Shown: piece by piece, positions 31,965 to 39,826 of the stretch
Layout of the letters: each line of letters opens with the position of its first letter
Numbering within the stretch: the first letter of the stretch is position 1
Source of the DNA: Dehalococcoidia bacterium
Lineage (GTDB): Bacteria > Chloroflexota > Dehalococcoidia > SHYB01
Length of the DNA stretch: 39,826 nt
Assembly (NCBI GenBank): GCA_009693015.1
Contig: SHYB01000019.1
Coordinates: 1-39,826, forward strand
Direction of reading: 5' to 3'
Translations under genes and position numbers: made by a program
The notes under the pieces: model-generated
What the model saw: only the letters and a program-made list of their open reading frames with translations
Databases searched by the model: none
Told to the model about the DNA's origin: nothing

Positions 31965-33287
31965 ATGGCGACTACCCGCAGCAGCACCACTCGGTCGCAG
32001 TACGAATGCTCGTTTTGCGGCAAGGCGCAGAGCCAGGTCAAGCGCCTGATCGCCGGCCCCGGCAAGGTGTACATTTGCGACGAGTGCGTGCGCCTATGCC
32101 AGCGGATCATTGACGAAGAGACGCCGGCAGCGGAGCCCGCAGCGGCGGGCAAGCCGATGGCGGTGGCGAGCCTGACGCCGCAGAAGATCTACGAGCAGCT
32201 CAGCGATTACGTGGTGGGCCAGGAGCGGGCGAAGAAGGTGCTGAGCGTGGCAGTGTACAACCACTACAAGCGCATCAAGCCTTCCGTGATGAACGGCGCG
32301 GTAGCCCTGGATAAGAGCAATATCTTGCTGGTGGGGCCGACGGGGTGCGGCAAGACGCTGCTGGCGCAGACGCTGGCGCGCATCCTGGACGTGCCGTTCG
32401 CCATTGCCGACGCCACGAGCCTGACGGAAGCGGGCTACGTGGGCGAGGATGTGGAGAACATTCTGCTGCGGCTGGTGCAGACGGCGAATTGGGACTTGCA
32501 GCGGGCGGAGATCGGGATTATTTATATTGACGAGGTGGACAAGATTGCGCGGAAGGGCGCGAACCCGTCTATCACCCGGGACGTGTCGGGCGAAGGGGTG
32601 CAGCAAGCGCTGCTGAAGATTATCGAAGGGTGCGTGGCGAACGTGCCGTCGCAAGGGGGGCGCAAGCACCCGTACCAGGAGTTCATTCAGCTCAAGACGC
32701 ACAACATTCTGTTTATCTGCGGGGGGGCGTTCGAAGGGCTGGACAGGATTGTGGCGAAGCGCGTGGGCGTGGATGCCAGCGCCATCGGCTTCCACGCCAC
32801 GCAGAAGGTGCGCGATGCGTCCAAGGATGGGAACCCGATTGACCGGGTGCTGGAGAAGCTGATCCCTGACGATTTGCTGCAATTTGGGCTGATCCCCGAG
32901 TTCGTGGGACGCCTGCCGGTGGCGGTGAGCCTGCAATCGCTGAACAAAGAGACGCTGGTGCGGATACTCACCGAGCCGAAGAACGCCATCACCAAGCAAT
33001 ACGAGAAGCTGTTTGTGCTGGACAACGTGGAGCTGGTGTTCACGCCGGAGGCGCTGGAAGTGGCGGCGGAAGAGGCGATGAAGCGGAAGACGGGGGCGCG
33101 GGGCCTGCGGACGGTGATCGAGGAGACGCTGCTGGAGGTGATGTACTTGATCCCGTCACTGAAGGACGTGAGGAAGTGCATCATCACGCCGGAGTCCATC
33201 CGGTTCAAGCGGGCGCCGCTGGTGCTGGCAGGGAACGGGCAGCCGGTGCCGCTGACGCTGGACGGCGGGACGCAGAAGACGGCGTAG
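31965..33287 (+). CDS. clpX: ATP-dependent Clp protease ATP-binding subunit ClpX
   Basis: AAA+ unfoldase of ClpXP, 440 residues. The N-terminal zinc-binding domain has CSFC and CDEC. The Walker A is [11 protein letters not shown], the pore loop [11 protein letters not shown], and the Walker [20 protein letters not shown] and [11 protein letters not shown] mark the RKH loop and sensor/arginine-finger region, and [12 protein letters not shown] is sensor 2. ATG 31965 follows AGGAGG at a rather long spacing of about 13 nt. It is probably co-expressed with clpP. Confidence 0.97.
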   Translation: MATTRSSTTRSQYECSFCGKAQSQVKRLIAGPGKVYICDECVRLCQRIIDEETPAAEPAAAGKPMAVASLTPQKIYEQLSDYVVGQERAKKVLSVAVYNHYKRIKPSVMNGAVALDKSNILLVGPTGCGKTLLAQTLARILDVPFAIADATSLTEAGYVGEDVENILLRLVQTANWDLQRAEIGIIYIDEVDKIARKGANPSITRDVSGEGVQQALLKIIEGCVANVPSQGGRKHPYQEFIQLKTHNILFICGGAFEGLDRIVAKRVGVDASAIGFHATQKVRDASKDGNPIDRVLEKLIPDDLLQFGLIPEFVGRLPVAVSLQSLNKETLVRILTEPKNAITKQYEKLFVLDNVELVFTPEALEVAAEEAMKRKTGARGLRTVIEETLLEVMYLIPSLKDVRKCIITPESIRFKRAPLVLAGNGQPVPLTLDGGTQKTA

Positions 33288-33298
33288 GGCGGCAGGCG

Positions 33299-34111
33299 CT
33301 AGGACTGCGGGTGCGCGGCGACGTAGTCTTCGATTTCTCGTGTGAGGTCAAGGCCGGGAAGGACGTTGCCCCGCTTGTCCAGGACGCGACCTTCCTTGAT
33401 GACGACGCGGCCTTCAGCGCAGGCCTTCAGCGTTTCCACAACAAGGGGACGCTCGCGGAGCATGCCGGCGTTGCGGATTTCCTGGAACAGCGGAAGGCCC
33501 TCGCCGTAGTCGCCGTACTGGGCCTGCAACTGCGGTACGCTGTTCGAGGCGGCGTCACGCCAGAGGGGATCGAAGCGGCCGCCGGTGATGGGGAAGGTGC
33601 TGTACGCGACGGTGGGGCCGCGGTCAAGCTCTTCGGTGACGGCGAACATGGTGTTGCCTGTTTCGCGGGCCCGCCGGGCGATAAGCTGCCACACAACCTG
33701 GTTCCACATGCCGACGGGGCCGCCAGGGGCTGCAGGATGCAGGTTGACGGCAGAGTAGGCGCGGCACATCTCCGGCCCGAAGATCATGAGGTAGCCGGCC
33801 AGCACGCAGAGGTCGGGACGGTGCGGCGCGAGCTTGGCCATCACTTCGCGGTCGTAGGCGAGACGCCAGTCTGCTGAGTCGCCGGCACGGGCCTTGAACT
33901 TGCGGAAAGAGTGGGTGACGAGCGGGTAGCCGCACTGGCGGACGAGAGCAAAGAAAGCGTCGGTGGGTTCGAACTCGCCGGGGTCGCGGTTGCTGAAGAC
34001 GAAGGCGATCTTGGCGGGCAGGCGGCCGGATTGCACGGCGGCGTGGATGGCCTGGAGGAGCTGCCGGGAGCCCTGGCCGCGGCCGGTGGCGAAGACGCCT
34101 ATCTGGTACAT
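33299..34111 (-). CDS. PurN-like formyltransferase family protein
   Basis: A 270-residue protein with the formyltransferase fold of glycinamide ribonucleotide transformylase. The catalytic triad is visible as Asn123 and His125 (VNLHPAAPGG) and Asp163 (ELDRGPTVA). The N-terminal ATGRGQGSRQLLQAI corresponds to the phosphate-binding loop and YLMIFGPEM to the folate-site strand. It is longer than PurN (~210) with an extra C-terminal segment of about 60 residues, so it may act on another substrate. It is the last gene of xseB-PHP-formyltransferase, 19 nt behind the PHP gene. Confidence 0.75.
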   Translation of the reverse strand: MYQIGVFATGRGQGSRQLLQAIHAAVQSGRLPAKIAFVFSNRDPGEFEPTDAFFALVRQCGYPLVTHSFRKFKARAGDSADWRLAYDREVMAKLAPHRPDLCVLAGYLMIFGPEMCRAYSAVNLHPAAPGGPVGMWNQVVWQLIARRARETGNTMFAVTEELDRGPTVAYSTFPITGGRFDPLWRDAASNSVPQLQAQYGDYGEGLPLFQEIRNAGMLRERPLVVETLKACAEGRVVIKEGRVLDKRGNVLPGLDLTREIEDYVAAHPQS

Positions 34112-34130
34112 GGGGGCGATCCCGCGGTGA

Positions 34131-34817
34131 TCATCGCATGTGGGTGAAGGGGAGAAGGCGCTTGCGCCACTTGGTGAAGGTGCTGACGCCGTGGTAGAGG
34201 GGGCTGGAGCGTCGCGTGTGCAAGACGGCGCGGCGCAGGGAGTCCTTGAAGGCTTGGGGGCCGTCGAACGGAGGCATTTCCACGCGGACGTGGCCGAGCT
34301 CCCAGGAGCAGTGGGCGTCGCTGCCGGCGCCGGCGGGAAGGCCGTGGGCTGAGGCGAAGGCGCGAGCCTTGTCGGAGTCGCTGATGAAGGTTGTGCGGGC
34401 GTTGAACACCTCGACGATGTCTACCAGCGGCAGTATTTGTTCGAGGACGGCGGGGTCGAGGACGTAGCGGCGAACGCGGTCGTAGGGATGGGGTATGGAG
34501 ATGAGGCCGCCCTGGGCCTTGATGCGCTGGCAGGTTTCCAGAGGGGAAAGGCCTTTGGGCACCTCTTGGGTGAGGAAGAAGCCGGTGATCTCGCCGTGGG
34601 TGGTCTTGACCTCTTCGGCGACGATGACGCGAAGCTGGGGCGGGGCGATGCGCTGCGCGGCGAGGGCGCCCTTGATGCTGTTGTGATCGGTGACGGCGAT
34701 GCAGGTGAGGCCCACGGCGACGGCACGGCGCACGAGGGCGCGGGGGGAGGTACCGCAGTCGCGGGAGTACCAGGTATGCATGTGGAAATCGCCCATGAGC
34801 ATGGCGGCGTCAGGCAT
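34131..34817 (-). CDS. PHP-domain phosphoesterase
   Basis: A 228-residue metal-dependent phosphoesterase of the PHP superfamily. Metal-ligand motifs are DFHMHTWYS (His12, His14), VTDHNSI, AEEVKTTHGEI, SIPHPYDR and GAGSDAHCSWELG. The closest known relatives are small YciV/TrpH-like phosphatases acting on nucleotides or oligonucleotides. ATG 34817 was chosen for a GAGG about 9 nt upstream; 34823 and 34802 are alternatives. It overlaps the end of xseB, so the pair is coupled, which suggests a nucleic-acid role. Confidence 0.8.
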   Translation of the reverse strand: MPDAAMLMGDFHMHTWYSRDCGTSPRALVRRAVAVGLTCIAVTDHNSIKGALAAQRIAPPQLRVIVAEEVKTTHGEITGFFLTQEVPKGLSPLETCQRIKAQGGLISIPHPYDRVRRYVLDPAVLEQILPLVDIVEVFNARTTFISDSDKARAFASAHGLPAGAGSDAHCSWELGHVRVEMPPFDGPQAFKDSLRRAVLHTRRSSPLYHGVSTFTKWRKRLLPFTHMR

Positions 34818-35073
34818 CTTCATCCTCGTCCTCGTCTTCTGGAACGTCGTCGGGGGACGCGGCGCTGGAGGCGTAGGAGGCCTGTAGCTCGGTGATCTTG
34901 AGTTCGGCCTCATCGAGGCGCTGGCCGCAGAGGCGGGCGAGGCGCATGCCTTCGGCATAGAGGGCCGTGGCCTGGGCGAGGGAGAGGCCGCCCTTTTCCA
35001 AGGCAGCGACGGTCTGCTCCAACTGCTGAAAGGATTGCTCGAAATCAGGCGAGTCTTGTTTCTTCTTGGGCAC
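34810..35073 (-). CDS. xseB: Exodeoxyribonuclease VII small subunit
   Basis: An 87-residue coiled-coil subunit of exonuclease VII, which trims single-stranded DNA. FEQSFQQLEQTVAALEKGGL and LAQATALYAEGMRLARLCGQ match the family; the acidic tail (PEDEDEDEDA) is extra. The start is GTG 35073. The large subunit gene xseA, usually next door, is not present: the next upstream gene is a divergent transporter component. Confidence 0.88.
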   Translation of the reverse strand: MPKKKQDSPDFEQSFQQLEQTVAALEKGGLSLAQATALYAEGMRLARLCGQRLDEAELKITELQASYASSAASPDDVPEDEDEDEDA

Positions 35074-35082
35074 GGCCGTTTC

Positions 35083-35111
35083 ATCTTACACCGTGGCGAA
35101 GAAGGGGTCTA
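35083..35111 (-). promoter_or_regulatory. Predicted xseB promoter (TAGACC-17-TAAGAT)
   Basis: Minus-strand -35 TAGACC (35111-35106), 17-nt spacer, -10 TAAGAT (35088-35083). The GTG start is 9 nt past the -10, so the leader would be 0-3 nt. Confidence 0.4.
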
Positions 35112-35125
35112 CGGATACGCCACGC

Positions 35126-35153
35126 TTGACACTCCGAGCGGCGGTGCTATAGT
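35126..35153 (+). promoter_or_regulatory. Promoter of the solute-binding lipoprotein gene
   Basis: TTGACA (35126-35131), 16-nt spacer, TATAGT (35148-35153) with TGC before it (extended -10). It predicts a leader of about 98 nt and is divergent from the xseB promoter. Confidence 0.7.
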
Positions 35154-35257
35154 TCAGCGCAACGGAACATCGGGCACCCCGCCGAACGTGGTTTCCGCAG
35201 TATATCTCTCTGTGAACATGGGGTAGGGAAACGAAAGAGCTACACAAGGAGAGGAAT

Positions 35258-36991
35258 ATGCGATTTCCCAGACTGCGAACCTTACTGTTCGCCACGGTTG
35301 TACTGAGCTTGGTGGCGGCGGCATGCGGCGGCGGCGAAGACGAGGCGCCGGCGCCCGCAGCAACGGCGGCCCCCGCGGCGACGGCGCGGCCCGCGAACAC
35401 GCCAGTGCCCGTACCCACGGCGACGGCGATCCCGGTTTCCGCGGGCGAGCTGGTGGTGCTGGGCGCCAACCTGGGCAACTCGGAGTTGATCCAGCGCCAG
35501 GGCCAGACGCGCGAGTATCTGGACAGCATGTACGACTACATGATCGGCGCGGACGATAACGGGACGCTCAACACCCGCACGGGCGTGGTGAACGGGTGGA
35601 CGCTGTCGGCGGACGGCACGACGCACACGCTGAAGACACGCAAGGGTGTGCTGTTCCACAACGGGCGCGAGGCAACCGCCGAAGACTACCGCATCAATAT
35701 CGAGCGGGCGCGTGGGGAGAAGTCGCAGTTCTCCAGCGCGACGAACCTTCGCAGAGAGGTGAAGTCCATCACGGCGCCAGACGCAAACACGCTGGTGGTG
35801 GTGATGCATGCGCGGGACATCTGGTGGCACTTGCAGTACGCCAGCATCATGGGCCAGGGCGGCGCGCCGAACAACATCATTGACGGTAAGTACTTCACGG
35901 AAGTGGGCGAGGAAGGGTACAACACCAAGCCCATCGGCTCAGGGCCGTACAAGTTCAAGAGCATTGTGGTGAACGATAACGTGACGATGGAGGCGGTGGA
36001 CAGCCACTGGCTGTATGGCGTGCCGCGGATCAAGACGTTCATCTATCGCGGCGTGCCGGAGGAGACGACGCGGCTGGCATTGGTGCGCAGCGGAGGCGCG
36101 GACATTGCGCCGATCAGCCGCGCGGGGATCAAGCCGTCGCAGGCGGCGGGCGTGCGCATGGTGGAGAAGGCCAACAGCGGCGTGGGCGCGTTCCGGTTCG
36201 ATGCGCAGTTTACGGCGGAGTACCCGGGCTACGGGAAGAACCCGCTGGCGGACGCGAACGTGCGAGCGGCGCTGGGCTACCACGGTATTGACCGCAAGAC
36301 GATTGTGGATACGTTCCTGGTTGGATCGGGTGAGCCGACGCTGGACTATCCATCGCAACCGATGGACCAGGGGTACACCAAGCAGGCAGTGCCGCCCTAT
36401 GACGTGGCCAAGGCCAAGCAGCTGCTGACGGCGGCGGGCTATCCCAACGGGTTCGCCATGGACATGATCATCTACCCCTGGGCACAGCTTGCTGAGTCGC
36501 AGGAGATCATGGAAGCCATCGCGGTGATGTGGGAGAAGCTGGGCTCGCAGATGAAAGTGACGCGGGTGCCCATGGACTTCATCACATACCAGGGTAAGCT
36601 ATTCGCGGCGGGAGTTGATCCGAAGGGCGCGTGGACGAAGCCCACAGTTGGGGGCATGTGGTTCCTGGCGTCATCGCCGGTGGCGGGAGCAGGCGCGGCG
36701 GCGAGCCATACGCCAGGCGGCTTTGTGACGAACTTGGATGCCCAGATGGATGCGTTAGGCAAGGCATGGCAGTCCTCCGGCACCGCTGCGGAGTACAAGG
36801 CGAACAAGGATGCCTACATGAAGCGGGCGGTCGAGCTCGTGGGCCCCACGGGCGGCGGCGTGCCGGTGTTCCTCACGGGGCTGCTGTGGGTGGCGGGCAG
36901 CAAGGTTCCCCAGGGCTGGCGGATCGGCGCGGGACGGTACCAGATGAACTTCCAGCAGGTGGCGGCGGCGCGCGCGCTTCCCTTCACCTAA
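35258..36991 (+). CDS. ABC transporter family 5 solute-binding lipoprotein
   Basis: A 577-residue extracytoplasmic peptide/nickel-type binding protein. The signal peptide (RLRTLLFATVVLSLVAAAC) ends in a lipobox with Cys23; a Gly/Glu/Ala/Pro/Thr-rich linker (to about residue 60) follows. The SBP_bac_5 core includes LKTRKGVLFHNGREATAED, PIGSGPYKFKS and DANVRAALGYHGIDRKTIV. ATG 35258 follows AAGGAG. No permease or ATPase genes are adjacent, so its transporter partner must lie elsewhere. Ligand unknown. Confidence 0.92.
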   Translation: MRFPRLRTLLFATVVLSLVAAACGGGEDEAPAPAATAAPAATARPANTPVPVPTATAIPVSAGELVVLGANLGNSELIQRQGQTREYLDSMYDYMIGADDNGTLNTRTGVVNGWTLSADGTTHTLKTRKGVLFHNGREATAEDYRINIERARGEKSQFSSATNLRREVKSITAPDANTLVVVMHARDIWWHLQYASIMGQGGAPNNIIDGKYFTEVGEEGYNTKPIGSGPYKFKSIVVNDNVTMEAVDSHWLYGVPRIKTFIYRGVPEETTRLALVRSGGADIAPISRAGIKPSQAAGVRMVEKANSGVGAFRFDAQFTAEYPGYGKNPLADANVRAALGYHGIDRKTIVDTFLVGSGEPTLDYPSQPMDQGYTKQAVPPYDVAKAKQLLTAAGYPNGFAMDMIIYPWAQLAESQEIMEAIAVMWEKLGSQMKVTRVPMDFITYQGKLFAAGVDPKGAWTKPTVGGMWFLASSPVAGAGAAASHTPGGFVTNLDAQMDALGKAWQSSGTAAEYKANKDAYMKRAVELVGPTGGGVPVFLTGLLWVAGSKVPQGWRIGAGRYQMNFQQVAAARALPFT

Positions 36992-37015
36992 ACCGGCGGT
37001 AACGGACGAAACGAA

Positions 37016-37051
37016 AACAGCCCCGTCCCGAAGCATCGGGACGGGGCTGTT
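37016..37051 (+). terminator. Hairpin between the lipoprotein and SDR genes
   Basis: A perfect 16-bp stem (AACAGCCCCGTCCCGA with its complement) with a 4-nt AGCA loop. The tail is GCTTTGC, a weak U-tract. It ends only 19 nt before the SDR start codon. Confidence 0.75.
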
Positions 37052-37070
37052 GCTTTGCAGGAGGCAGGGG

Positions 37071-37841
37071 ATGACGCACCAGAGCGCAGGGCGGTTTGCG
37101 GGGAAGGCGGTGGTGATCACCGGCGCCGGCTCGGGGATCGGACGCGCGGGGGCGATGGCGTTTGCGCGAGAGGGCGCGAAGGTGGTGATCGCCGACGTTG
37201 CGGCGGAGCCGGCGCAGCGCACGGCAGCGGAGATTACGCGCGCAGGGGGAACGGCGCTGGCGGTGACGACGGACGTGACGCGGCTTACGGATGTGCAGCG
37301 GCTGATGCAGCAGGCGACGCAGGCGTTCGGGGGAATAGACGTGCTGTGGAACAACGCGGGGGTGCTGGCGCGTCCGGTGTATCAAGCGATCGAGGAGACG
37401 GACGTGGAGGACTGGGAGCGGGTGCTGCGCATCAACCTGACGGGCGTATTGCTGGGATGCAAGTGCGTTGTGCCGCAGATGAAGAAGCAGGGCAAGGGTG
37501 TGATTATCAACACGGCGTCCCTCGCGGGGCTGCGGGGACAGGCGGCGGGGATGGCGGCGTACTCGGCGAGCAAGGGCGCGGTGGTGAACCTGACGCGGAT
37601 GCTGGCGACGGAGCTGGGGCCGTTCAACATCCGGGTGAACGCGATTGCGCCGGGATCGGTGGAGACGCCATTGATAGCAGACCTGCTGCGGCAGAACGCG
37701 GGCGCGACGCCGGCCACCGAGGCGATGCGGGTGGCGCGGCCGGAGGAGATCGCGGAGACGGTGCTGCACCTGGCGGCGGACGGCACGGGGCCGCTGACGG
37801 GAGCGATTGTTACGATTGACGGCGGGAGGTCGGCGCGGTAG
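37071..37841 (+). CDS. Short-chain dehydrogenase/reductase
   Basis: A 256-residue classical SDR oxidoreductase using NAD(P)(H). Cofactor motif TGAGSGIG (17-24), NNAG (94-97), Asn122, and the catalytic Ser150 (NTAS), Tyr164 and Lys168 (YSASK) are all present, with ...IDGG at the C-terminus. Asp42 after the second strand favours NAD. ATG 37071 follows AGGAGG (37059-37064). Substrate unknown. It lies next to a convergent zinc alcohol dehydrogenase. Confidence 0.9.
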   Translation: MTHQSAGRFAGKAVVITGAGSGIGRAGAMAFAREGAKVVIADVAAEPAQRTAAEITRAGGTALAVTTDVTRLTDVQRLMQQATQAFGGIDVLWNNAGVLARPVYQAIEETDVEDWERVLRINLTGVLLGCKCVVPQMKKQGKGVIINTASLAGLRGQAAGMAAYSASKGAVVNLTRMLATELGPFNIRVNAIAPGSVETPLIADLLRQNAGATPATEAMRVARPEEIAETVLHLAADGTGPLTGAIVTIDGGRSAR

Positions 37842-37861
37842 CGGGCGGAAGGGGCGATGGG

Positions 37862-38941
37862 CTAAACGTACAGGATGACCTGGCGGGCGACTTCGCCGGC
37901 GCGCATGGCGCGGAAGCCTTCGTTGATCTGGTCGAGGGAGAGGCGGCGGGAGACCATTTCATCGAGGCGCAGCAGGCCTTGCTGGTAATAGTCGAGCAGC
38001 TTGGGAAAATCCACACGGAAGCGGTTGGAGCCCATGCGGCAGCCCTGAATCTTGCGCTCGGAGAGGAAGTAGCGGCCCTCAAGGGCGAGCTTCACGCCGG
38101 GGCCGGGGACGCCCATGACGGTAGCGAGGCCGCCGGGGCGCAGGCAGTTGAAGGCCTGCTCCATGGTGGTCTGGAGGCCGATGGCTTCGAAGGAGTAGTC
38201 AACGCCGCCGTCGGAGAGGGAGCGGATGGCGTGGACGGGATCGCGCTCGGCGGCGTTGACGGTATGCGTGGCGCCGAGCTCGCTGGCTTGGCGGAGCTTG
38301 TGCTGGTGCAGGTCCACGGCGATGATTTGCCGCGCGCCGCCGATGCGGGCGCCCTGGACGGCCGAGAGGCCGACGCCTCCCACGCCGATGACGGCGACGG
38401 TGGAACCGACCTCGATGCGGGCGGTGTTGAGGACGGCGCCGACGCCGGTCATGACGCCGCAACTGATGAGGACGGCGGTTTCCAGAGGTACGTTGTGCGT
38501 GACCTTGTAGAGGTTGCGCTCATGGACCAGCATGCGGTCGGCATAGGTGGCGAGGTTGCCCATCTGGGCCACGGCGTTGCCGCGCCAGGTGAGCCGCGGA
38601 GGGGAGTCATCACTACGGCGCGGACGCTGCTCGCAGAGGTGGGGATGGCCGGTGAGGCAGCGGACGCAGGCGCCGCAGAAGCTGGAGATGCACACGATGA
38701 CGCGGTCGCCGGGGCGGACGTAGGTGACGCCGGGGCCGACGGCCTCGACAATGCCGGCGCCCTCGTGGCCGAGCACGGCAGGGGCGCCAATGGTGGTTTC
38801 TCCTTCGATGTAGTGTAGGTCGCTGTGACAGATGCCGCTGGCGACGGTGCGGACGAGCGCTTCGCCTTTACGGGGCTGGTCAACGTCAAGCTCTTCTACG
38901 GTGAGCGGCTGGTGCGGCGCGTGGAATATGGCGGCTTTCAT
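37862..38941 (-). CDS. Zinc-dependent alcohol dehydrogenase (MDR family)
   Basis: A 359-residue medium-chain dehydrogenase. Catalytic zinc ligands are Cys38 (GICHSD) and His59-Glu60 (GHEGAG); the structural zinc site is Cys89, Cys92, Cys95 and Cys103 (CGACVRCLTGHPHLC). The nucleotide fold has GVGGVGLSAVQGA followed by an acidic residue in VDLHQHKL, favouring NAD+. It most resembles class III-like/arylic alcohol dehydrogenases; the substrate is not determined. ATG 38941 follows AGGAGG. The gene 31 nt upstream on the same strand may be co-transcribed. Confidence 0.92.
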   Translation of the reverse strand: MKAAIFHAPHQPLTVEELDVDQPRKGEALVRTVASGICHSDLHYIEGETTIGAPAVLGHEGAGIVEAVGPGVTYVRPGDRVIVCISSFCGACVRCLTGHPHLCEQRPRRSDDSPPRLTWRGNAVAQMGNLATYADRMLVHERNLYKVTHNVPLETAVLISCGVMTGVGAVLNTARIEVGSTVAVIGVGGVGLSAVQGARIGGARQIIAVDLHQHKLRQASELGATHTVNAAERDPVHAIRSLSDGGVDYSFEAIGLQTTMEQAFNCLRPGGLATVMGVPGPGVKLALEGRYFLSERKIQGCRMGSNRFRVDFPKLLDYYQQGLLRLDEMVSRRLSLDQINEGFRAMRAGEVARQVILYV

Positions 38942-38972
38942 TTCCTGACCCCTCCTTGGGGCGCGTCCTTGG

Positions 38973-39677
38973 CTAGCGGGGCGTGACCGCTAGTCGCAGA
39001 CCTGCCGCACCGTAGCGCCCCGCAGGCTCAAGGGTGAAGCGGATGCCGGCGGTGTGCTGCGGGTGGCGATGGCCCTGGGCATAGAGCGGCGGAATGCCAG
39101 CAGCCATCATGCGATAGGCCTCTTCAGCGGGCAAGCGGGACTCGTAGATGGCGTAGTCGTTGGCCTGCGCGGGGTGCGAGTCGAGAAGGCGCCAGCGGGT
39201 GGCAGCGTGGTAGCCGCCGATGCTGAGGACGTCAGGGATATGGACGTCGTCGTACCAGCGGTTCCACTCGGCATCACGGGCGAGATCGGTGCAGCGGCCG
39301 GAGATGAAGAGCAGGCTCTTGGCCTCGGCGCCCGACGGCGGCGTGTCCGACCAGCGGCCGATGGGACGGAGGGCGAGCGCACCCATAGCGGCGTGATGGG
39401 GGTGGAGAAGACCTGGGGTGAAGGCCGAAGATACGGCGCGCTGCATTCCCCCCAGGGCGTCCGGCCCGTCCATCTCCAGGATGGTCATGTGGGTGAAGCC
39501 AAGGTCGGTGCTGGAGGAAACGGGGACGGTGAGTCGCCAGCGGGTAGCCCGCGCCCACCCGCCGGCGTGCACGAGATGCGGCAGGCGGACGGCATCGAAC
39601 CACTCGTCCCAGGCGCGCTCGCGTGCGGGATCGTTGCAGCGGCAGAAGGTAACATAGAGACCGGCGGCACCGGGCAT
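38973..39677 (-). CDS. Tandem-domain alpha/beta-barrel (EthD-like) protein of unknown function
   Basis: A 234-residue protein built of two similar halves. WDEWFDAVRLPHLVHAGGWA in the first and WNRWYDDVHIPDVLSIGGYH in the second align, each followed by A(A)TRWRL, the pattern of EthD-like dimeric ferredoxin-fold proteins, here fused as an internal dimer. Such domains often bind small hydrophobic or aromatic molecules. ATG 39677 follows GGAGG. Position before the alcohol dehydrogenase suggests a shared catabolic role, which is inference. Confidence 0.65.
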   Translation of the reverse strand: MPGAAGLYVTFCRCNDPARERAWDEWFDAVRLPHLVHAGGWARATRWRLTVPVSSSTDLGFTHMTILEMDGPDALGGMQRAVSSAFTPGLLHPHHAAMGALALRPIGRWSDTPPSGAEAKSLLFISGRCTDLARDAEWNRWYDDVHIPDVLSIGGYHAATRWRLLDSHPAQANDYAIYESRLPAEEAYRMMAAGIPPLYAQGHRHPQHTAGIRFTLEPAGRYGAAGLRLAVTPR

Positions 39678-39713
39678 GAATACCTCCGACGTAGAGACAG
39701 GATGGCGCGGGGT

Positions 39714-39722
39714 ATTGTAGCA
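39714..39722 (-). promoter_or_regulatory. Extended -10 promoter (TGCTACAAT)
   Basis: On the minus strand TG-C-TACAAT lies 36 nt before ATG 39677, identical to the metG -10 at 4150-4158. It would drive the EthD-like gene and the alcohol dehydrogenase. Confidence 0.5.
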
Positions 39723-39754
39723 TTCAGTGCGCGCCAGGCGATGCCGGCAAGGGC

Positions 39755-39794
39755 CTCACCCCTGGCCCCTCTCCATCCTGCGATGGAGAGGGGC
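39755..39794. repeat. Palindromic intergenic repeat
   Basis: CCCCTCTCCATC (39766-39777) and GATGGAGAGGGG (39782-39793) form a 12-bp perfect stem with a 4-nt loop. It shares the CCTCACCCC...GGCCC lead-in with the copy at 10908-10940. Confidence 0.7.
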
Positions 39795-39826
39795 AATGAA
39801 GGACGCTAGGCCAGCGGGTGCGCGGC

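Noticed and set aside
39795-39826. End of a minus-strand gene (AAHPLA-stop, stop at 39806-39808)
   Set aside because: Only about six codons are inside the window; this cannot be supported.

Overview
The window is a high-GC, densely coded chromosomal segment, most likely from a Chloroflexota bacterium of the Dehalococcoidia type. The placement is inferred from an actinobacterial/chloroflexal-type Vms1-like release factor (VLRF1), a B12-dependent class II ribonucleotide reductase beside nrdR, a stripped-down division cluster (mraZ-rsmH-ftsA-ftsZ with no mur or mraY genes inside it), a large-type SRP RNA, and many GC-rich palindromic repeats between genes. No phylogeny could be run, so this is an inference.

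Layout. 1-2755: VLRF1-family gene, a scarred histidine kinase remnant fused in frame to an OmpR-type response regulator, and a small zinc-ribbon protein ended by a clear terminator. 3068-7616: universal stress protein (-), metG, a polyprenyl diphosphate synthase and a small ABM-fold monooxygenase. 7752-10883: divergent YtcJ-like amidohydrolase (-) and Kef/CPA2-type cation:proton antiporter (+). 11217-19576, all minus strand: mraZ, rsmH, ftsA, ftsZ, nrdR, nrdJ and a small unknown gene, linking division to deoxynucleotide supply. 19955-21908, minus strand: MFS exporter, a decayed hicB-hicA toxin-antitoxin pair and a CAU-anticodon tRNA whose 5' end is repeated in tandem. 22271-24078: two tandem CitE-like lyases, closed by a very strong bidirectional terminator against midA (-). 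25729-33287: SRP RNA, a possible leader peptide, rsmA-ispE-aspS, then tig-clpP-clpX, a run devoted to translation, protein folding and proteolysis plus isoprenoid synthesis. 33299-35073 (-): xseB, a PHP phosphoesterase and a formyltransferase-like gene. 35258-39677: a solitary family 5 solute-binding lipoprotein, an SDR, a zinc alcohol dehydrogenase (-) and a duplicated alpha/beta-barrel protein (-).

Most of the core genes are ordinary. The distinctive signals are sequence scars and small elements: a kinase/regulator fusion with a premature stop and a large internal deletion; the 29-bp triplication that copies the first 13 nt of a tRNA gene into its own predicted leader; frameshifted hicBA; tail-end duplications behind two unrelated genes; a palindromic repeat translated inside the amidohydrolase; a four-copy dispersed element sharing the core GACCGGCAGGC; and a 17-codon leader ORF overlapping rsmA. 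Several predicted promoters share an extended -10 of the form TGCTAYANT, and some minus-strand genes look leaderless or nearly so. I found no convincing new multi-gene defence or metabolic system.
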